A stretch of 64,000 nucleotides of DNA from Pantoea phytobeneficialis (GCF_009728735.1 NZ_CP024636.1:2491187-2555186); one strand, 5' to 3'; positions 1 to 8,060 are shown, counted from the first letter of the stretch. The notes: generated by a model not told the origin, from the sequence alone. Translations and numbers: made by a program.

Positions 1-70
1 TTTTCCCGTTGCCGGGCAACAGGCAGAGGTCGAGTTTGTTTTTACTGACATCAATACCGAGATAAATCAT
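1..70 (-). mobile_element. IS110-family transposase, 5' end only (runs off window)
   Basis: Reading the minus strand from an ATG at 68-70 gives an N-terminus beginning MIYLGIDVSKNKLDL, which is the start of the DEDD (RuvC-like) transposase domain of IS110-family elements. The Asp in GIDVSK is the first acidic residue of the catalytic set. Only 23 codons are visible and the remainder lies outside the window, so intactness cannot be judged. An AGGGAGCTG stretch just upstream (minus strand) would serve as a ribosome binding site. The family call is confident because this opening is very characteristic; the subgroup is inferred. Confidence 0.8.
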
Positions 71-240
71 AAGACAGCTCCCTTTCACATGAACCATCAC
101 GCCATCTTGCCTTGTACATACGAAGTCAGAGCTTCTGGTTACCGTTCAGAGTAGATGCTGGCGTGAAAGGAGAAACGGAGGGCTTTAAGCTACGGCACAA
201 GATCGGGTCTTAAGCGGCGCGACAAGCTGCCTCCGTTTCG
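71..240. repeat. Non-coding end of the IS110-type element with a subterminal inverted repeat
   Basis: Upstream of the transposase start there is about 170 bases without a gene. It contains a perfect 10-bp inverted repeat, GAAACGGAGG at 172-181 and CCTCCGTTTC at 230-239, separated by 48 bases. Subterminal inverted repeats of this kind occur in the IS1111 subgroup of IS110 elements. The exact element boundary and the target junction cannot be fixed from one end. Confidence 0.5.
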
Positions 241-278
241 TGTAACGGGTAGCTAACCAGTTACAACTTCAAGATACA

Positions 279-354
279 AGCGGCGCGATTTATCGCGCGG
301 GGTTGGTGCGGTTTGACTCCCTCATCCCGGCCTTCTCCCGCAAGCGGGAGAAGG
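279..354. repeat. Composite intergenic palindromes: family A then family B
   Basis: A family A palindrome (GCGGCGCGATTTATCGCGC core) lies at 279-300. It is followed 30 bases later by a family B palindrome (CTTCTCCCGCAAGCGGGAG core) at 331-354. The same A-then-B order recurs near 33.0 kb and 34.5 kb. The module sits between the IS end and the 3' end of ygiN and may act as an mRNA 3' structure. Confidence 0.75.
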
Positions 355-376
355 AGATGATCAGCACCCGGTGCTG

Positions 377-688
377 TTATTTTTCTGCCGCTTCCAGCAC
401 CAAAATCTTCACATCCACCACATCATCTTTGATGGTGGCGCGGTGCGCATCCATGTGCGGCATCTGTTGATGTTGCTCCAGATGTCGCAGCGAATCCCAC
501 TGCTCCAGCATAAAGATCGAATCGGGTGAATTGTGCTTCCACGGTACCTGCGCCTGATGATCCACCAGCGCGTCATATTGGTGGCAACCCTCTTCCTGCA
601 ACACGGTGGGGATCAGGCGATGAATCGCCTCCAGTACCGTGGCACGACGTCCTGGCTTGATACAAATTTCTGCAACGACAGTGAGCAT
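377..688 (-). CDS. ygiN: Quinol monooxygenase YgiN
   Basis: The product is a 103-residue single-domain protein of the antibiotic-biosynthesis monooxygenase (ABM) ferredoxin-like fold, matching the length of E. coli YgiN (104). The start used is the ATG at 686-688, giving MLTVVAEICIKPGRR; an upstream in-frame extension to 775 would overlap mdaB and lacks family similarity. YgiN oxidises menadiol to menadione and is thought to form a quinone redox cycle with MdaB. It lies 31 bases downstream of mdaB on the same strand, as in E. coli, so the two are probably co-transcribed. Family B and A palindromes follow its stop. Confidence 0.92.
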   Translation of the reverse strand: MLTVVAEICIKPGRRATVLEAIHRLIPTVLQEEGCHQYDALVDHQAQVPWKHNSPDSIFMLEQWDSLRHLEQHQQMPHMDAHRATIKDDVVDVKILVLEAAEK

Positions 689-719
689 GAGATGTCCTTT
701 TTTCCTGTGGTGTTTACAG

Positions 720-1301
720 TTAAGCAAAAATTTGGCTGAGATGAGTCCGATAACGTGCGATGTCGCGTGGCACATCTGGTTGTTTAATCACGTCATTACA
801 AATAAAGGTCGGCAGCCCGGTCATACCGAGGAACTGATTGGCCTTGTGGAAATGCAGATACACACCATCAACGCCAACCCCTTCGAAGAACTGCTCAGGA
901 TCGGTAAAGGCTTCCAGTGGCGCATTCCAGGTCAGCGACAGCATATATTTTTTACCCTGGATCAAACCGCCGGAGCCGTATTTTTTGCTGTCGTCTGAGC
1001 GGCTACGACCATCGCTGGCGTAGAGTGAGCCATGACCTTCGGTAAACACGTCATCGATATATTTTTTCACCGTCCAGGGTTCACCCATCCACCAGCCCGG
1101 CATTTGATAAATCACCACATCGCTGGCGAGATATTTTTGGACTTCATCGGCCACCACGTAGTGGCTATCCGCCACCGTGATATCGACCTCATGGCCCAAA
1201 TCGCGCAGCAGGCTGGCTGCCACCTCGGTTAGCGTATGGTTCAGTTCCCCTTTCGAATGGGCGAAGGTTTTACCACCGTCGATAATCAAAATTTTGCTCA
1301 T
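720..1301 (-). CDS. mdaB: NADPH:quinone reductase MdaB
   Basis: The 193-residue product has the exact length of E. coli MdaB and a flavodoxin-like fold. Strongly conserved blocks are the QMPGWWMGEPWTVKKYIDDVF segment (about residues 65-86) and KKYGSGGL and KYMLSLTWNAP in the middle, typical of FAD-containing NAD(P)H quinone reductases. It performs two-electron reduction of quinones in the cytoplasm and so avoids semiquinone radicals; its partner YgiN re-oxidises the quinol. The ATG at 1299-1301 has AGGAGCGC upstream. The mdaB-ygiN pair is a conserved enterobacterial operon. Confidence 0.95.
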   Translation of the reverse strand: MSKILIIDGGKTFAHSKGELNHTLTEVAASLLRDLGHEVDITVADSHYVVADEVQKYLASDVVIYQMPGWWMGEPWTVKKYIDDVFTEGHGSLYASDGRSRSDDSKKYGSGGLIQGKKYMLSLTWNAPLEAFTDPEQFFEGVGVDGVYLHFHKANQFLGMTGLPTFICNDVIKQPDVPRDIARYRTHLSQIFA

Positions 1302-1454
1302 GCTGCATGCGCTCCTTATGAGAAATTAACGCTCACTCTACGCGCGCGGACCAGGCAGAAAAATGCGTGTCAGATCACAAGACTTTTGCTTTTAACGCAA
1401 TAATGCGCCAGCGTGTGGAACAATTGGAATGCAAACACAAAACAGAGAAGAAAA

Positions 1455-2222
1455 ATGAAAACCATGTTATTCAGTGCGTTACTTCTGGTCAGCGGCGTCG
1501 CTCAGGCGCAATCTCACCTTGATCAGGTACGCGAAAGCAAAACGCTCAAAGTCTGTACCACCGGGGATTACAAACCGTATAGCTATTTGCGCAGTGACGG
1601 GCAGTATGAAGGGTTAGATATCAGCATGGCGCAGTCGCTGGCGGAAAGTCTCGGTGCCAAAGTGCAATGGGTACCCACTACATGGAAAACCCTCAGCGAA
1701 GATTTTGTCGCGCAGCATTGCGATATCGCGCTGGGTGGCGTGTCAGTCACTCTGAAGCGCCAGCAAATTGCCTGGTTCGCTCAACCGTTGGGGGTGGATG
1801 GCAAAATCCCGTTGGTGCGTTGCGCTGATAAAGCGAAGTATCAAACCATTGAACAAATCAACCAGCCGCAGGTGCGAGTGATTGAACCGGCAGGCGGCAC
1901 TAACGAAGCCTTTGTGCACAGTCATCTGCCGAACGCTTCGCTGACGCTGTTCCACGATAACGTCACCATTTTTCAGCAACTGGTGGATAACAAAGCGGAT
2001 GTAATGATCACTGATGCGTCGGAAGCCTTGTTCCAGCAGAAACACTATCCGCAGCTCTGTGCACTTAACCCGGATCAACCGATGCAGTATGGCGAGAAGG
2101 CGTACATGATCCCGCGTGATGATATGAGCTGGAAACAGTACGTTGATCAGTGGCTGCATCTCAGTACCGCCACCGGTGATTATGCGCGTATCGCGGAGCA
2201 GTGGTTGGGTGTAATTAAATAA
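1455..2222 (+). CDS. pheC: Periplasmic cyclohexadienyl (prephenate/arogenate) dehydratase, PheC-like
   Basis: This 255-residue protein has a short N-terminal signal peptide (MKTMLFSALLLVSGVAQAQ) followed by a solute-binding-protein-type fold (SBP family 3). Its blocks resemble Pseudomonas PheC more than amino-acid-binding proteins: TTGDYKPYSY near the start, AGGTNEAF, HDNVTIFQQLVDNKADVMITDASEA, and EKAYMIPRDD near the end. The Glu in TDASEA aligns with a TDAIEA segment I recall in PheC that is associated with catalysis. PheC converts prephenate or arogenate to phenylpyruvate or phenylalanine outside the cytoplasm. The ATG at 1455 is chosen because it starts the signal peptide and has AGAGAAGAAAA upstream; the in-frame start at 1413 is rejected. 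A plain amino-acid-binding protein is the alternative. There is no ABC transporter beside it, which favours the enzyme. Confidence 0.75.
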   Translation: MKTMLFSALLLVSGVAQAQSHLDQVRESKTLKVCTTGDYKPYSYLRSDGQYEGLDISMAQSLAESLGAKVQWVPTTWKTLSEDFVAQHCDIALGGVSVTLKRQQIAWFAQPLGVDGKIPLVRCADKAKYQTIEQINQPQVRVIEPAGGTNEAFVHSHLPNASLTLFHDNVTIFQQLVDNKADVMITDASEALFQQKHYPQLCALNPDQPMQYGEKAYMIPRDDMSWKQYVDQWLHLSTATGDYARIAEQWLGVIK

Positions 2223-2230
2223 AAACCGGT

Positions 2231-2291
2231 CGTAGCGGCGCAATTTATCGCGCGTTTTTTCAAAAACCGCGCGATAAATTGCGCCGCTACG
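2231..2291. repeat. Paired inverted family A palindromes (BIME-like)
   Basis: Two family A copies in opposite orientation at 2231-2254 and 2268-2291 can fold into a long stem of about 24 bp around a 13-base T/A-rich loop. They lie between the convergent 3' ends of pheC and the aldolase gene, so they may serve as a bidirectional terminator or mRNA 3' stabiliser. Confidence 0.8.
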
Positions 2292-2300
2292 GACACAATA

Positions 2301-3164
2301 TTAACGATACAAACTGGCTTTACCCAATCCACCAAACAGGTTCATTTTGTAGCGAATCACCTCTTTTGCCGCCGCAATCGCATCCGGGTAGATCACATTC
2401 GGATCCCACCAGGTTTCGCGCGCCAGAATTTCGCGTACTTTCTGGAAGTAGGCGAACTTCATATCGCTGGAGATATTGATTTTGCCTACGCCCAGCGTCA
2501 CTGCTTCGGCAATTTCCGCATCCGGGTTGGCGGAGCCGCCATGCAGCACCAGCGGAATGCTCAGACGCTGTGAAATGTCGCGCAGAATATGCATCTGCAA
2601 CTCCGGCTTCATATCCTTCGGATAGATGCCGTGCGCGGTGCCAATCGCGACCGCCAGGGTATCAACACCGGTACGCTGGACAAAATCCTCGGCCTGGGCT
2701 GGTTCGGTGTAGATCACCTTACTCACGCCGCCTTCTACCGTGGTGCCGGTATCGCCAATGGTGCCCAGTTCGCCCTCAACGGAAACGCCCACGGCATGCG
2801 CCAGTTTCACCACCTCTTTGGTCAGCGCCACGTTCTCTTCATACGGTAACAGCGAGCCGTCGATCATCACTGAGGTAAAGCCGCACTGGATAGCGCGCAG
2901 CACCTGAGCGATGGAAGCCCCGTGGTCAAGGTGCAGGGTGAAGGGGACGGTGCTTTTCAGCGTGCGCTCACGGACGTAGCCAAAAAATGCATCAGTAACG
3001 AATTCCAGTTCGCTGGGATGGATGGAGATGATCGCCGGGGTTTGAGTCGCCTCAGCTTCCTCGACCACAGCGCGAATAAAGCAGCTATCCGCCACATTAA
3101 ATGCGCCAATGGCGAAACGGTTTTCACGGGTAGGTGCCAACATCTCTTTCATAGAAATCAACAT
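2301..3164 (-). CDS. Class II ketose-bisphosphate aldolase (last gene of PTS operon)
   Basis: The 287-residue product is a class II (zinc-dependent) aldolase of the GatY/KbaY/YdjI group. The Zn-binding and active-site blocks are all present: LHLDHG near residue 80, VEGELGTIG, AVAIGTAHGIYP, LVLHGGS and the NISSDMK phosphate-binding segment. Such enzymes cleave ketose 1,6-bisphosphates to dihydroxyacetone phosphate and an aldehyde. AAGGAAAAC lies just upstream of the start at 3164. It is 135 bases after a second, divergent aldolase gene and downstream of a fructose-type PTS, so the substrate is probably a phosphorylated ketose delivered by that PTS. The exact sugar cannot be read from the sequence. 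Confidence 0.85.
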   Translation of the reverse strand: MLISMKEMLAPTRENRFAIGAFNVADSCFIRAVVEEAEATQTPAIISIHPSELEFVTDAFFGYVRERTLKSTVPFTLHLDHGASIAQVLRAIQCGFTSVMIDGSLLPYEENVALTKEVVKLAHAVGVSVEGELGTIGDTGTTVEGGVSKVIYTEPAQAEDFVQRTGVDTLAVAIGTAHGIYPKDMKPELQMHILRDISQRLSIPLVLHGGSANPDAEIAEAVTLGVGKINISSDMKFAYFQKVREILARETWWDPNVIYPDAIAAAKEVIRYKMNLFGGLGKASLYR

Positions 3165-3260
3165 GTTATGTTTTCCTTAAGGTGATGTTTAGTCAGGGCC
3201 GACGGCAACGCCGACCCGATGATGAATAAAATTGGGAAGAAATCTGTCTTCCGTAAACCT

Positions 3261-3283
3261 GCGCGATAAATCGCGCCGCTACG
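3261..3283. repeat. Single family A palindrome between the two aldolase genes
   Basis: One family A copy in reverse orientation (GCGCGATAAATCGCGCCGC) lies in the 135-base gap between the two aldolase genes. Placed inside a putative operon, it could affect mRNA processing and the relative output of the last gene. Confidence 0.75.
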
Positions 3284-3299
3284 ATGCTGTGCCCGGTAA

Positions 3300-4151
3300 T
3301 CAGACCTTACCGGCCGACCCCGACCAGCTCAGGTACTCGGCCACCACTTCGCGGCAGGCGGATTCCATCAGCCCGAGCAAATCTGCCAGCTCGGCGTGGG
3401 GATGTTGTTTAAGTGCCTGCTGCAAGGCGTTCTTACCGGCATCAAATACCGCTGCGCCAACATTGATCTTGGCGACGCCAAACTGGCTGACGCGGCGCAG
3501 ATCCTCAGCCGGCGTGCCCGATCCGCCATGCAACGCCAGTGGCAAGGGCGACACGGCGTTCAACTCCTGCAAACGCTGGAAGTCAATCTTCGGTTTGACG
3601 CCAGCCGGGTATAGCCCATGTGCCGTACCTACCGACACCGCCAGCAGGTCAATGTGCGTCTGCTCCACGAACGGCAGCACGTCGGCGACCTGGGTCATCT
3701 TCACCGCGGCATCCGCCAGTTCATAGGTTGGGGCATCGGCGATATGTCCCAGCTCACCCTCGACGCACACCCCAGCGGTATGTGCCATCTTCACCACCTG
3801 GCTGGTCTGACGAATGTTCTCCGCCAGCGGTTCAGATGAGGCATCGATCATCAGGCCGGTAAACCCGGCACGAAACGCCTGGCCAATCAGCGGGAAGGCT
3901 TTACCGTGGTCAAGTGCCAGCGCCACCGGCACCGTGGCGCTTTCCGCCAAAGCCCGCACCAGCGGCACCGCAAGCGGAGGTGGGAAATGCGTGCTATGCC
4001 CCTGATAAACATTGAGGATCAGCGGTGCGCGCTGTTGTTCGGCGGCCTGAATCGCCGCCCGCGTGGTTTCCAGGTTGAAGCAGTTAATCGCCAGCACCGC
4101 GTATTGTTGTTTTGCTGCTGCCTGAATCAGGTCATTCATCATGGCAAACAT
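3300..4151 (-). CDS. Class II aldolase, second divergent copy
   Basis: The 283-residue product is also a class II aldolase. It has LALDHGKAFP (zinc ligand His), VEGELGHIAD, AVSVGTAHGLYP, LALHGGSGTP and INVGAAV. It is clearly divergent from its neighbour at 2301-3164, which argues for an old duplication or separate recruitment rather than recent amplification. It begins 9 bases after the IIC gene stop, so it is translationally close to the transporter and is probably the principal aldolase of the operon. No sugar-phosphate kinase is encoded nearby, so a bisphosphate substrate would need a kinase from elsewhere. Confidence 0.85.
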   Translation of the reverse strand: MFAMMNDLIQAAAKQQYAVLAINCFNLETTRAAIQAAEQQRAPLILNVYQGHSTHFPPPLAVPLVRALAESATVPVALALDHGKAFPLIGQAFRAGFTGLMIDASSEPLAENIRQTSQVVKMAHTAGVCVEGELGHIADAPTYELADAAVKMTQVADVLPFVEQTHIDLLAVSVGTAHGLYPAGVKPKIDFQRLQELNAVSPLPLALHGGSGTPAEDLRRVSQFGVAKINVGAAVFDAGKNALQQALKQHPHAELADLLGLMESACREVVAEYLSWSGSAGKV

Positions 4152-4160
4152 GGTGGCTCC

Positions 4161-5252
4161 TTATTCCAGTGTGAATTTGATCTCTTCATCGCGGACGCCA
4201 GGGGCTTCCACATCGTCGAACTCTTCATCCGCCTGGGTCACGGTTTTCTTCATCAGCGACAGCATCACGCCACACACCACGGTGCCAATGCCGAGCGCCA
4301 GACAGAACAGCCAGGGTTTGGTAAACAGCGGCACCACAAACATCCCGCCATGCGGCACCGGCGCTTCCACGCCCCACACCATAATCAGCCCGCCAGCAAT
4401 CGCCGAGGCGACAACACAGCTGGCAACCACACGCAACAGGTCACGGGCCGCAATCGGGATCACCCCTTCGGTAATCATGCAGATACCCATCGGGAAAGCG
4501 GCTTTCAGCGCCTCTTTCTCCGCTTTGGTGTACTTATGCCGTGTCAGCAGGAAGGAGAGGGTGATGCCGAAGGGAGGGATGATGGAGCCGACAAATTTCA
4601 CCGCCTCTGGACCGTAAATGCCATCCACCAGCATGCCGTCGGCAAACAGCGACATGGTTTTATTGATCGGACCGCCAAAGTCGAAGGTCGCCATCGCACC
4701 GAGAATCGCCCCCATGACAAACTTCGAGCCACCCTGCATCGATTCCAGCAGATGAATCAGCGCCTTCTGCAACCAGACAATCGGCTGGCCGATAAAGGTC
4801 ATCATCAGCAGCCCGGCGATGATGGTACTCAGCAGCGGCAGCACCATGATCGGCATCAGTCCCTGCATTGATTGCGGCAGTTTGATGGTGCGGCGCAGCA
4901 GCAGCACGGTATAACCGACGAGGAAGCCACCGAGAATGCCACCAATAAATCCGGTGCCGATCTGGCCGCAAATAAACCCGACGATCAAACCTGGGGCAAA
5001 ACCGGGACGATCGGCAATCGAGTAAGCGATAGCCGCGCTGATCAGCGGCACGATCAGCCCCATCCCCCAGCCACCGATCTGGTTCAACATCCAGGCGATG
5101 GTGCCGGTTTGCTTACCGACATCCGGCCCGCCGATCACCTGGCCCAGGGCGATACAGATCCCGGCAGCGACGATCAGCGGGATCATCCAGGAGATACCGG
5201 TGAGCAGATGGCCTTTGATCTCCTGGCCGTACTGACGTTTGTTGTCACTCAT
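4161..5252 (-). CDS. PTS fructose-family permease, IIC component
   Basis: The 363-residue integral membrane protein has about nine hydrophobic segments and the hallmarks of fructose-type IIC: the GISWMIPLIVAAGICIALG opening, the conserved FDFGGPINKTMSLFADGM block (about residues 190-207) and MITEGVIPIAARD (about residues 257-269). It forms the sugar-translocating channel in the inner membrane. IIA, IIB and IIC are encoded by separate genes here rather than fused as in FruA. The start at 5252 has AGGAGATCC upstream, and the IIB gene ends 11 bases before. The hydrophilic C-terminal tail rich in Asp/Glu is ordinary. Confidence 0.9.
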   Translation of the reverse strand: MSDNKRQYGQEIKGHLLTGISWMIPLIVAAGICIALGQVIGGPDVGKQTGTIAWMLNQIGGWGMGLIVPLISAAIAYSIADRPGFAPGLIVGFICGQIGTGFIGGILGGFLVGYTVLLLRRTIKLPQSMQGLMPIMVLPLLSTIIAGLLMMTFIGQPIVWLQKALIHLLESMQGGSKFVMGAILGAMATFDFGGPINKTMSLFADGMLVDGIYGPEAVKFVGSIIPPFGITLSFLLTRHKYTKAEKEALKAAFPMGICMITEGVIPIAARDLLRVVASCVVASAIAGGLIMVWGVEAPVPHGGMFVVPLFTKPWLFCLALGIGTVVCGVMLSLMKKTVTQADEEFDDVEAPGVRDEEIKFTLE

Positions 5253-5263
5253 GATGGATCTCC

Positions 5264-5578
5264 TCAGGCTCGCGCCAGTGAATCCGCCACTTTTTCGAGG
5301 AATTTCACCGGTGACTTGATCACCACTTCGGTTTTGACCCTCACGATAGGCTTGCCCTGAAAGCGCTCTTCGCCTTTGATCTTGACGTCAACGGCGAGGA
5401 TCACCACATCGGCTGCGGCGATCGCTTCACGCGTCAGTTCCGTCTCGGTGCCGATGGTGCCCTGAGTTTCGACGTGGATGGTGTGGCCCAGTGCATGGGC
5501 GCCCTTAATCAGTTTTTCGCGCGCGATATAGGTATGCGCGATGCCTGCCGTGCAGGCCGCTACACAGACAATATTCAT
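5264..5578 (-). CDS. PTS fructose-family IIB component
   Basis: The 104-residue protein starts MNIVCVAACTAGIAHT. The Cys in VAACTAGIAHT is the phosphocysteine that receives phosphate from IIA and passes it to the sugar. Length and fold match stand-alone IIB proteins of the fructose family (FrvB/FryB/FrwB-like domains). It sits between the IIA and IIC genes on the minus strand with short gaps of 22 and 11 bases, as part of one operon. Confidence 0.92.
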   Translation of the reverse strand: MNIVCVAACTAGIAHTYIAREKLIKGAHALGHTIHVETQGTIGTETELTREAIAAADVVILAVDVKIKGEERFQGKPIVRVKTEVVIKSPVKFLEKVADSLARA

Positions 5579-5600
5579 GTGTCACCTCAGAGGAGTAGGG

Positions 5601-6071
5601 TTAACAGAGGTCGGTTTCGGCGTACTGACTAAACAGCCGGATGATATTGCTGGGGTCGTTTTCCGCCAGCAGTTGGGCAATCACCTCATCATCGGCCAGC
5701 GCGCTGGCCACCTGCGACAACAGGCGAATGTGGGTGGTGTTCTGATCTTCCAGTCGCACCGCGAACAGGATGATGCAGCGCACCTGGCTGCCATCGAGCG
5801 TTTCCCAGGGAATATCCTGCTGGGTGCGGCCAATGGCTAAGGTCGTTTGCCGCACGGCGGCAGACTTGCCGTGCGGGATGGCGATATGGTTTTCAAATCC
5901 GGTTGAGCCTTCCGCTTCGCGCAGCCAGACATCGGCGATAAATGCCTCGCGATCGCTGATGGCGCCGTCCTGATACAGCAGCTCGGTCAGCTCGTTGATC
6001 ACTTCTTCTTTGCTGGTGGCAGTCAGGGCCAGATTGACGCGGCGCGGCGTCAGAATGCGAGAAATATCCAT
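5601..6071 (-). CDS. PTS fructose/mannitol-type IIA component
   Basis: The 156-residue cytoplasmic protein belongs to the PTS EIIA type-2 family. The active-site His lies in the HIAIPHGKSAAV segment (about residues 62-73) and accepts phosphate from HPr. It is the first transporter gene after the regulator (18-base gap), and IIB follows 22 bases later. The order regulator-IIA-IIB-IIC-aldolase-aldolase indicates a self-contained catabolic operon. Confidence 0.92.
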   Translation of the reverse strand: MDISRILTPRRVNLALTATSKEEVINELTELLYQDGAISDREAFIADVWLREAEGSTGFENHIAIPHGKSAAVRQTTLAIGRTQQDIPWETLDGSQVRCIILFAVRLEDQNTTHIRLLSQVASALADDEVIAQLLAENDPSNIIRLFSQYAETDLC

Positions 6072-6089
6072 CAGTCAGACCTCATTCAA

Positions 6090-7649
6090 TTAATGTTCAG
6101 CCAGGACGCAGCGCGTCCCCTGTGGCAGCTGGCTGCCAATCATGGCGTCGGTAACCCGCCGGATATCGTCATCGTTAAAAAATGCACTGACATACACGCT
6201 GGGGATGGCCCCGCTGCTGAGGTGAATCGTGGTAATCACCAAATCCACCGTTTCGCGCTGACAAAATGCCTCGTGGTTGCTGGCTGATACCACGCCTGCG
6301 ATTTCCCAGTCCGGGAAGGCGCGCAGGATGCGACTTTTCAGCAAATGCGACGTACCCACTCCGCTGGAGCACACCACCAGAATGCGTTTATGGGCAATTT
6401 GCCGTTCCAGCGCGGCCTGAAAATGGACGCAAAGGTAACCTATTTCGTCATCGGCGACTGGCGAGAGATCGAACGTGCGCGCTGTCAATTGCATTGCCTG
6501 TTGTGTCAGTGAAAATATTTCTTTCATTTCCTGCTGAATATCATCCAGCAATGGATTACGAATATGGATGTGATATTTAAGGCGATTTAATAAAGGCTTA
6601 ATATGCACCAGTAACCCGTCAAATAATAAACGGTCCTGAGATAAATCCTGCTGAATAAAGGCCGAGAAGCGATCAATTAATTCACAGGTTATTTTAACCG
6701 ACTCCGCCGTGGAAAATTGGTTATGCATTGGCGCATGGTCGCCACGTTCCTCCACCACAATGCCGGATGAGACGATATATTGATAAATAAAACCGACTTC
6801 ATCGGCGGGTAGCGCACAACCGATACGTGCCTCAATCTGCGTAACCATCTGTCGGGCGATGGTCAGGATACGCTTATCAAGATCCTGCGCCGCCAGCATG
6901 GTCTGCAACGCCAGTACGTTCCCCTGTGCCATACGGTGCATCATGATCAAAATGTGGGTGCACAGATTGAGATACCAGGCATCGCCCAGCGGGTAACTCA
7001 GTTGCTGCTCCATCTGTTGCAGCAGCGCCTGGACAAAGGCCACATCCTCATCGCCAAAATAATGGACCAGTGCCTGCTGGCTGCCGGGATCAAGCCGTGG
7101 CAGCAAGGGCGTTCCGGCGACGTTTTGCTGCATCACATCATTAATCAGCGACACCATCGCCTGACGCAGCGTCTGTTCGTTGCCCTCGATATGGGTGCCG
7201 CCTGGGCCGCGCGCCAGCGTCAATCCCAACGGTTGCAGCCACTCTTCAATCACCTTCAGGTCATTAACAATGGAGGCATGGCTGATAAAATAACGTTCGG
7301 ACAACTTACTGATAGAGGTTTCGCGTGGTGCATCACTCAGCAACTGGGAGGCAATTTTTACCCGACGGCTGTTGTGGCTCAGCGCTTCGCTGTTGTCATC
7401 GCCATTCAGTTGTTGTTCCAGTTGCAGGCGTTGCTGAACATCATCAACCCGCAAGCGTACGCCGCGGCCAGGGGTTTTCTCCAACACCATTGCCCAGTTG
7501 TTCAGCCAGTTTTCCAGCCATTGCAGGTCACGGTAGATGGTTTTTTCGGATACGCCGAGCTGTTGCGCCAGTTGCTTCAGGGGTTGCGGCGCGGCCTGCT
7601 GCAACAGCAGTTTCACTAATCGGTGTTGTCGCGAAGTCAGTATTTGCAT
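6090..7649 (-). CDS. PRD-domain transcriptional activator (MtlR/LicR-like) controlling the PTS operon
   Basis: The 519-residue regulator has an N-terminal DeoR/HTH_11-type helix-turn-helix (LKQLAQQLGVSEKTIYRDLQWL, about residues 23-44) and a second HTH (Mga-like). Two PTS-regulation domains (PRD) follow in the middle, and a IIB-like domain with CSSGVGTSHLL (about residues 425-435) lies near the C-terminus. No separate IIA-like domain is evident; the protein ends soon after the IIB-like module. Such regulators bind DNA and are switched by phosphorylation of PRD histidines and the IIB cysteine. They differ from the BglG-type antiterminators, whose N-terminal RNA-binding domain is absent here. 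It is the first gene of the operon. Confidence 0.85.
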   Translation of the reverse strand: MQILTSRQHRLVKLLLQQAAPQPLKQLAQQLGVSEKTIYRDLQWLENWLNNWAMVLEKTPGRGVRLRVDDVQQRLQLEQQLNGDDNSEALSHNSRRVKIASQLLSDAPRETSISKLSERYFISHASIVNDLKVIEEWLQPLGLTLARGPGGTHIEGNEQTLRQAMVSLINDVMQQNVAGTPLLPRLDPGSQQALVHYFGDEDVAFVQALLQQMEQQLSYPLGDAWYLNLCTHILIMMHRMAQGNVLALQTMLAAQDLDKRILTIARQMVTQIEARIGCALPADEVGFIYQYIVSSGIVVEERGDHAPMHNQFSTAESVKITCELIDRFSAFIQQDLSQDRLLFDGLLVHIKPLLNRLKYHIHIRNPLLDDIQQEMKEIFSLTQQAMQLTARTFDLSPVADDEIGYLCVHFQAALERQIAHKRILVVCSSGVGTSHLLKSRILRAFPDWEIAGVVSASNHEAFCQRETVDLVITTIHLSSGAIPSVYVSAFFNDDDIRRVTDAMIGSQLPQGTRCVLAEH

Positions 7650-7843
7650 TCGTTCACCTTTATTTTGGCAAAACAGTTTCCCGTCAGGTTGTTTTTTATA
7701 TTTTCCAGATGCCAGAAATCAGGAGCGCAAAAAATCTTTCTTATGGAGTATGAATTTAGAAAAGGACGGGGAAAGCAACAATACTAAATGTTGTCCTCCG
7801 AAGAGGACAGGATTAATACGAATTGGATTATCTGAAAATTAAT

Positions 7844-7859
7844 TGGGATCGTGATCACA
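7844..7859. promoter_or_regulatory. CRP-like site 1
   Basis: The sequence TGGGATCGTGATCACA matches the CRP consensus TGTGA-N6-TCACA at 9 of 10 positions. It lies about 200 bases upstream of the PRD regulator start, which fits catabolite control of a PTS operon. The site is predicted from the motif only. Confidence 0.55.
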
Positions 7860-7878
7860 GCGCGTTGGAATTATTCAT

Positions 7879-7894
7879 TGTGATCCTGATCGCA
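7879..7894. promoter_or_regulatory. CRP-like site 2
   Basis: The sequence TGTGATCCTGATCGCA matches TGTGA-N6-TCACA at 9 of 10 positions. Its centre is 35 bp from that of site 1, and both are far from parC, so they more likely serve the PTS operon. Confidence 0.55.
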
Positions 7895-8060
7895 TTCTAT
7901 TTTGTTTTTTTAATCTGCCTCACATTTATTTTCCAACCATGATTCCTGATGTCAGAGATGGCTTCCCCTGTGACTAAGCCACGGGAATAAGGTACTATCC
8001 TCGCCAAACGACCGCCGGATGTCCCGCCGCCGTGGGCCACGAAGTGAGGATGCAAGCTTA

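Larger units (their letters stand above)
7650..8060. promoter_or_regulatory. Divergent intergenic region, PTS operon / parC, with CRP-like sites and a perfect palindrome
   Basis: This gap of about 410 bases separates the minus-strand PTS operon from parC. It holds a perfect hairpin-forming palindrome TGTCCTCCGAAGAGGACA at 7792-7809, a candidate operator for the PRD regulator or a leader hairpin. It also holds two CRP-like sites (listed separately). An AT-rich stretch around 7900-7930 is a plausible promoter area. GAGGA at 8046-8050 is the parC ribosome binding site. Confidence 0.55.

Noticed and set aside
3906..4871. Open frame of 321 codons on the plus strand
   Set aside because: It lies wholly opposite the IIC permease gene, is rich in His/Gln/Arg as expected for an antisense reading of membrane-protein codons, and has no ribosome binding site or family resemblance.
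6090..7649. BglG-type RNA-binding antiterminator with a terminator/antiterminator leader
   Set aside because: The N-terminus is a DNA-binding helix-turn-helix, not the CAT RNA-binding domain; the palindrome at 7792 has no T-run.
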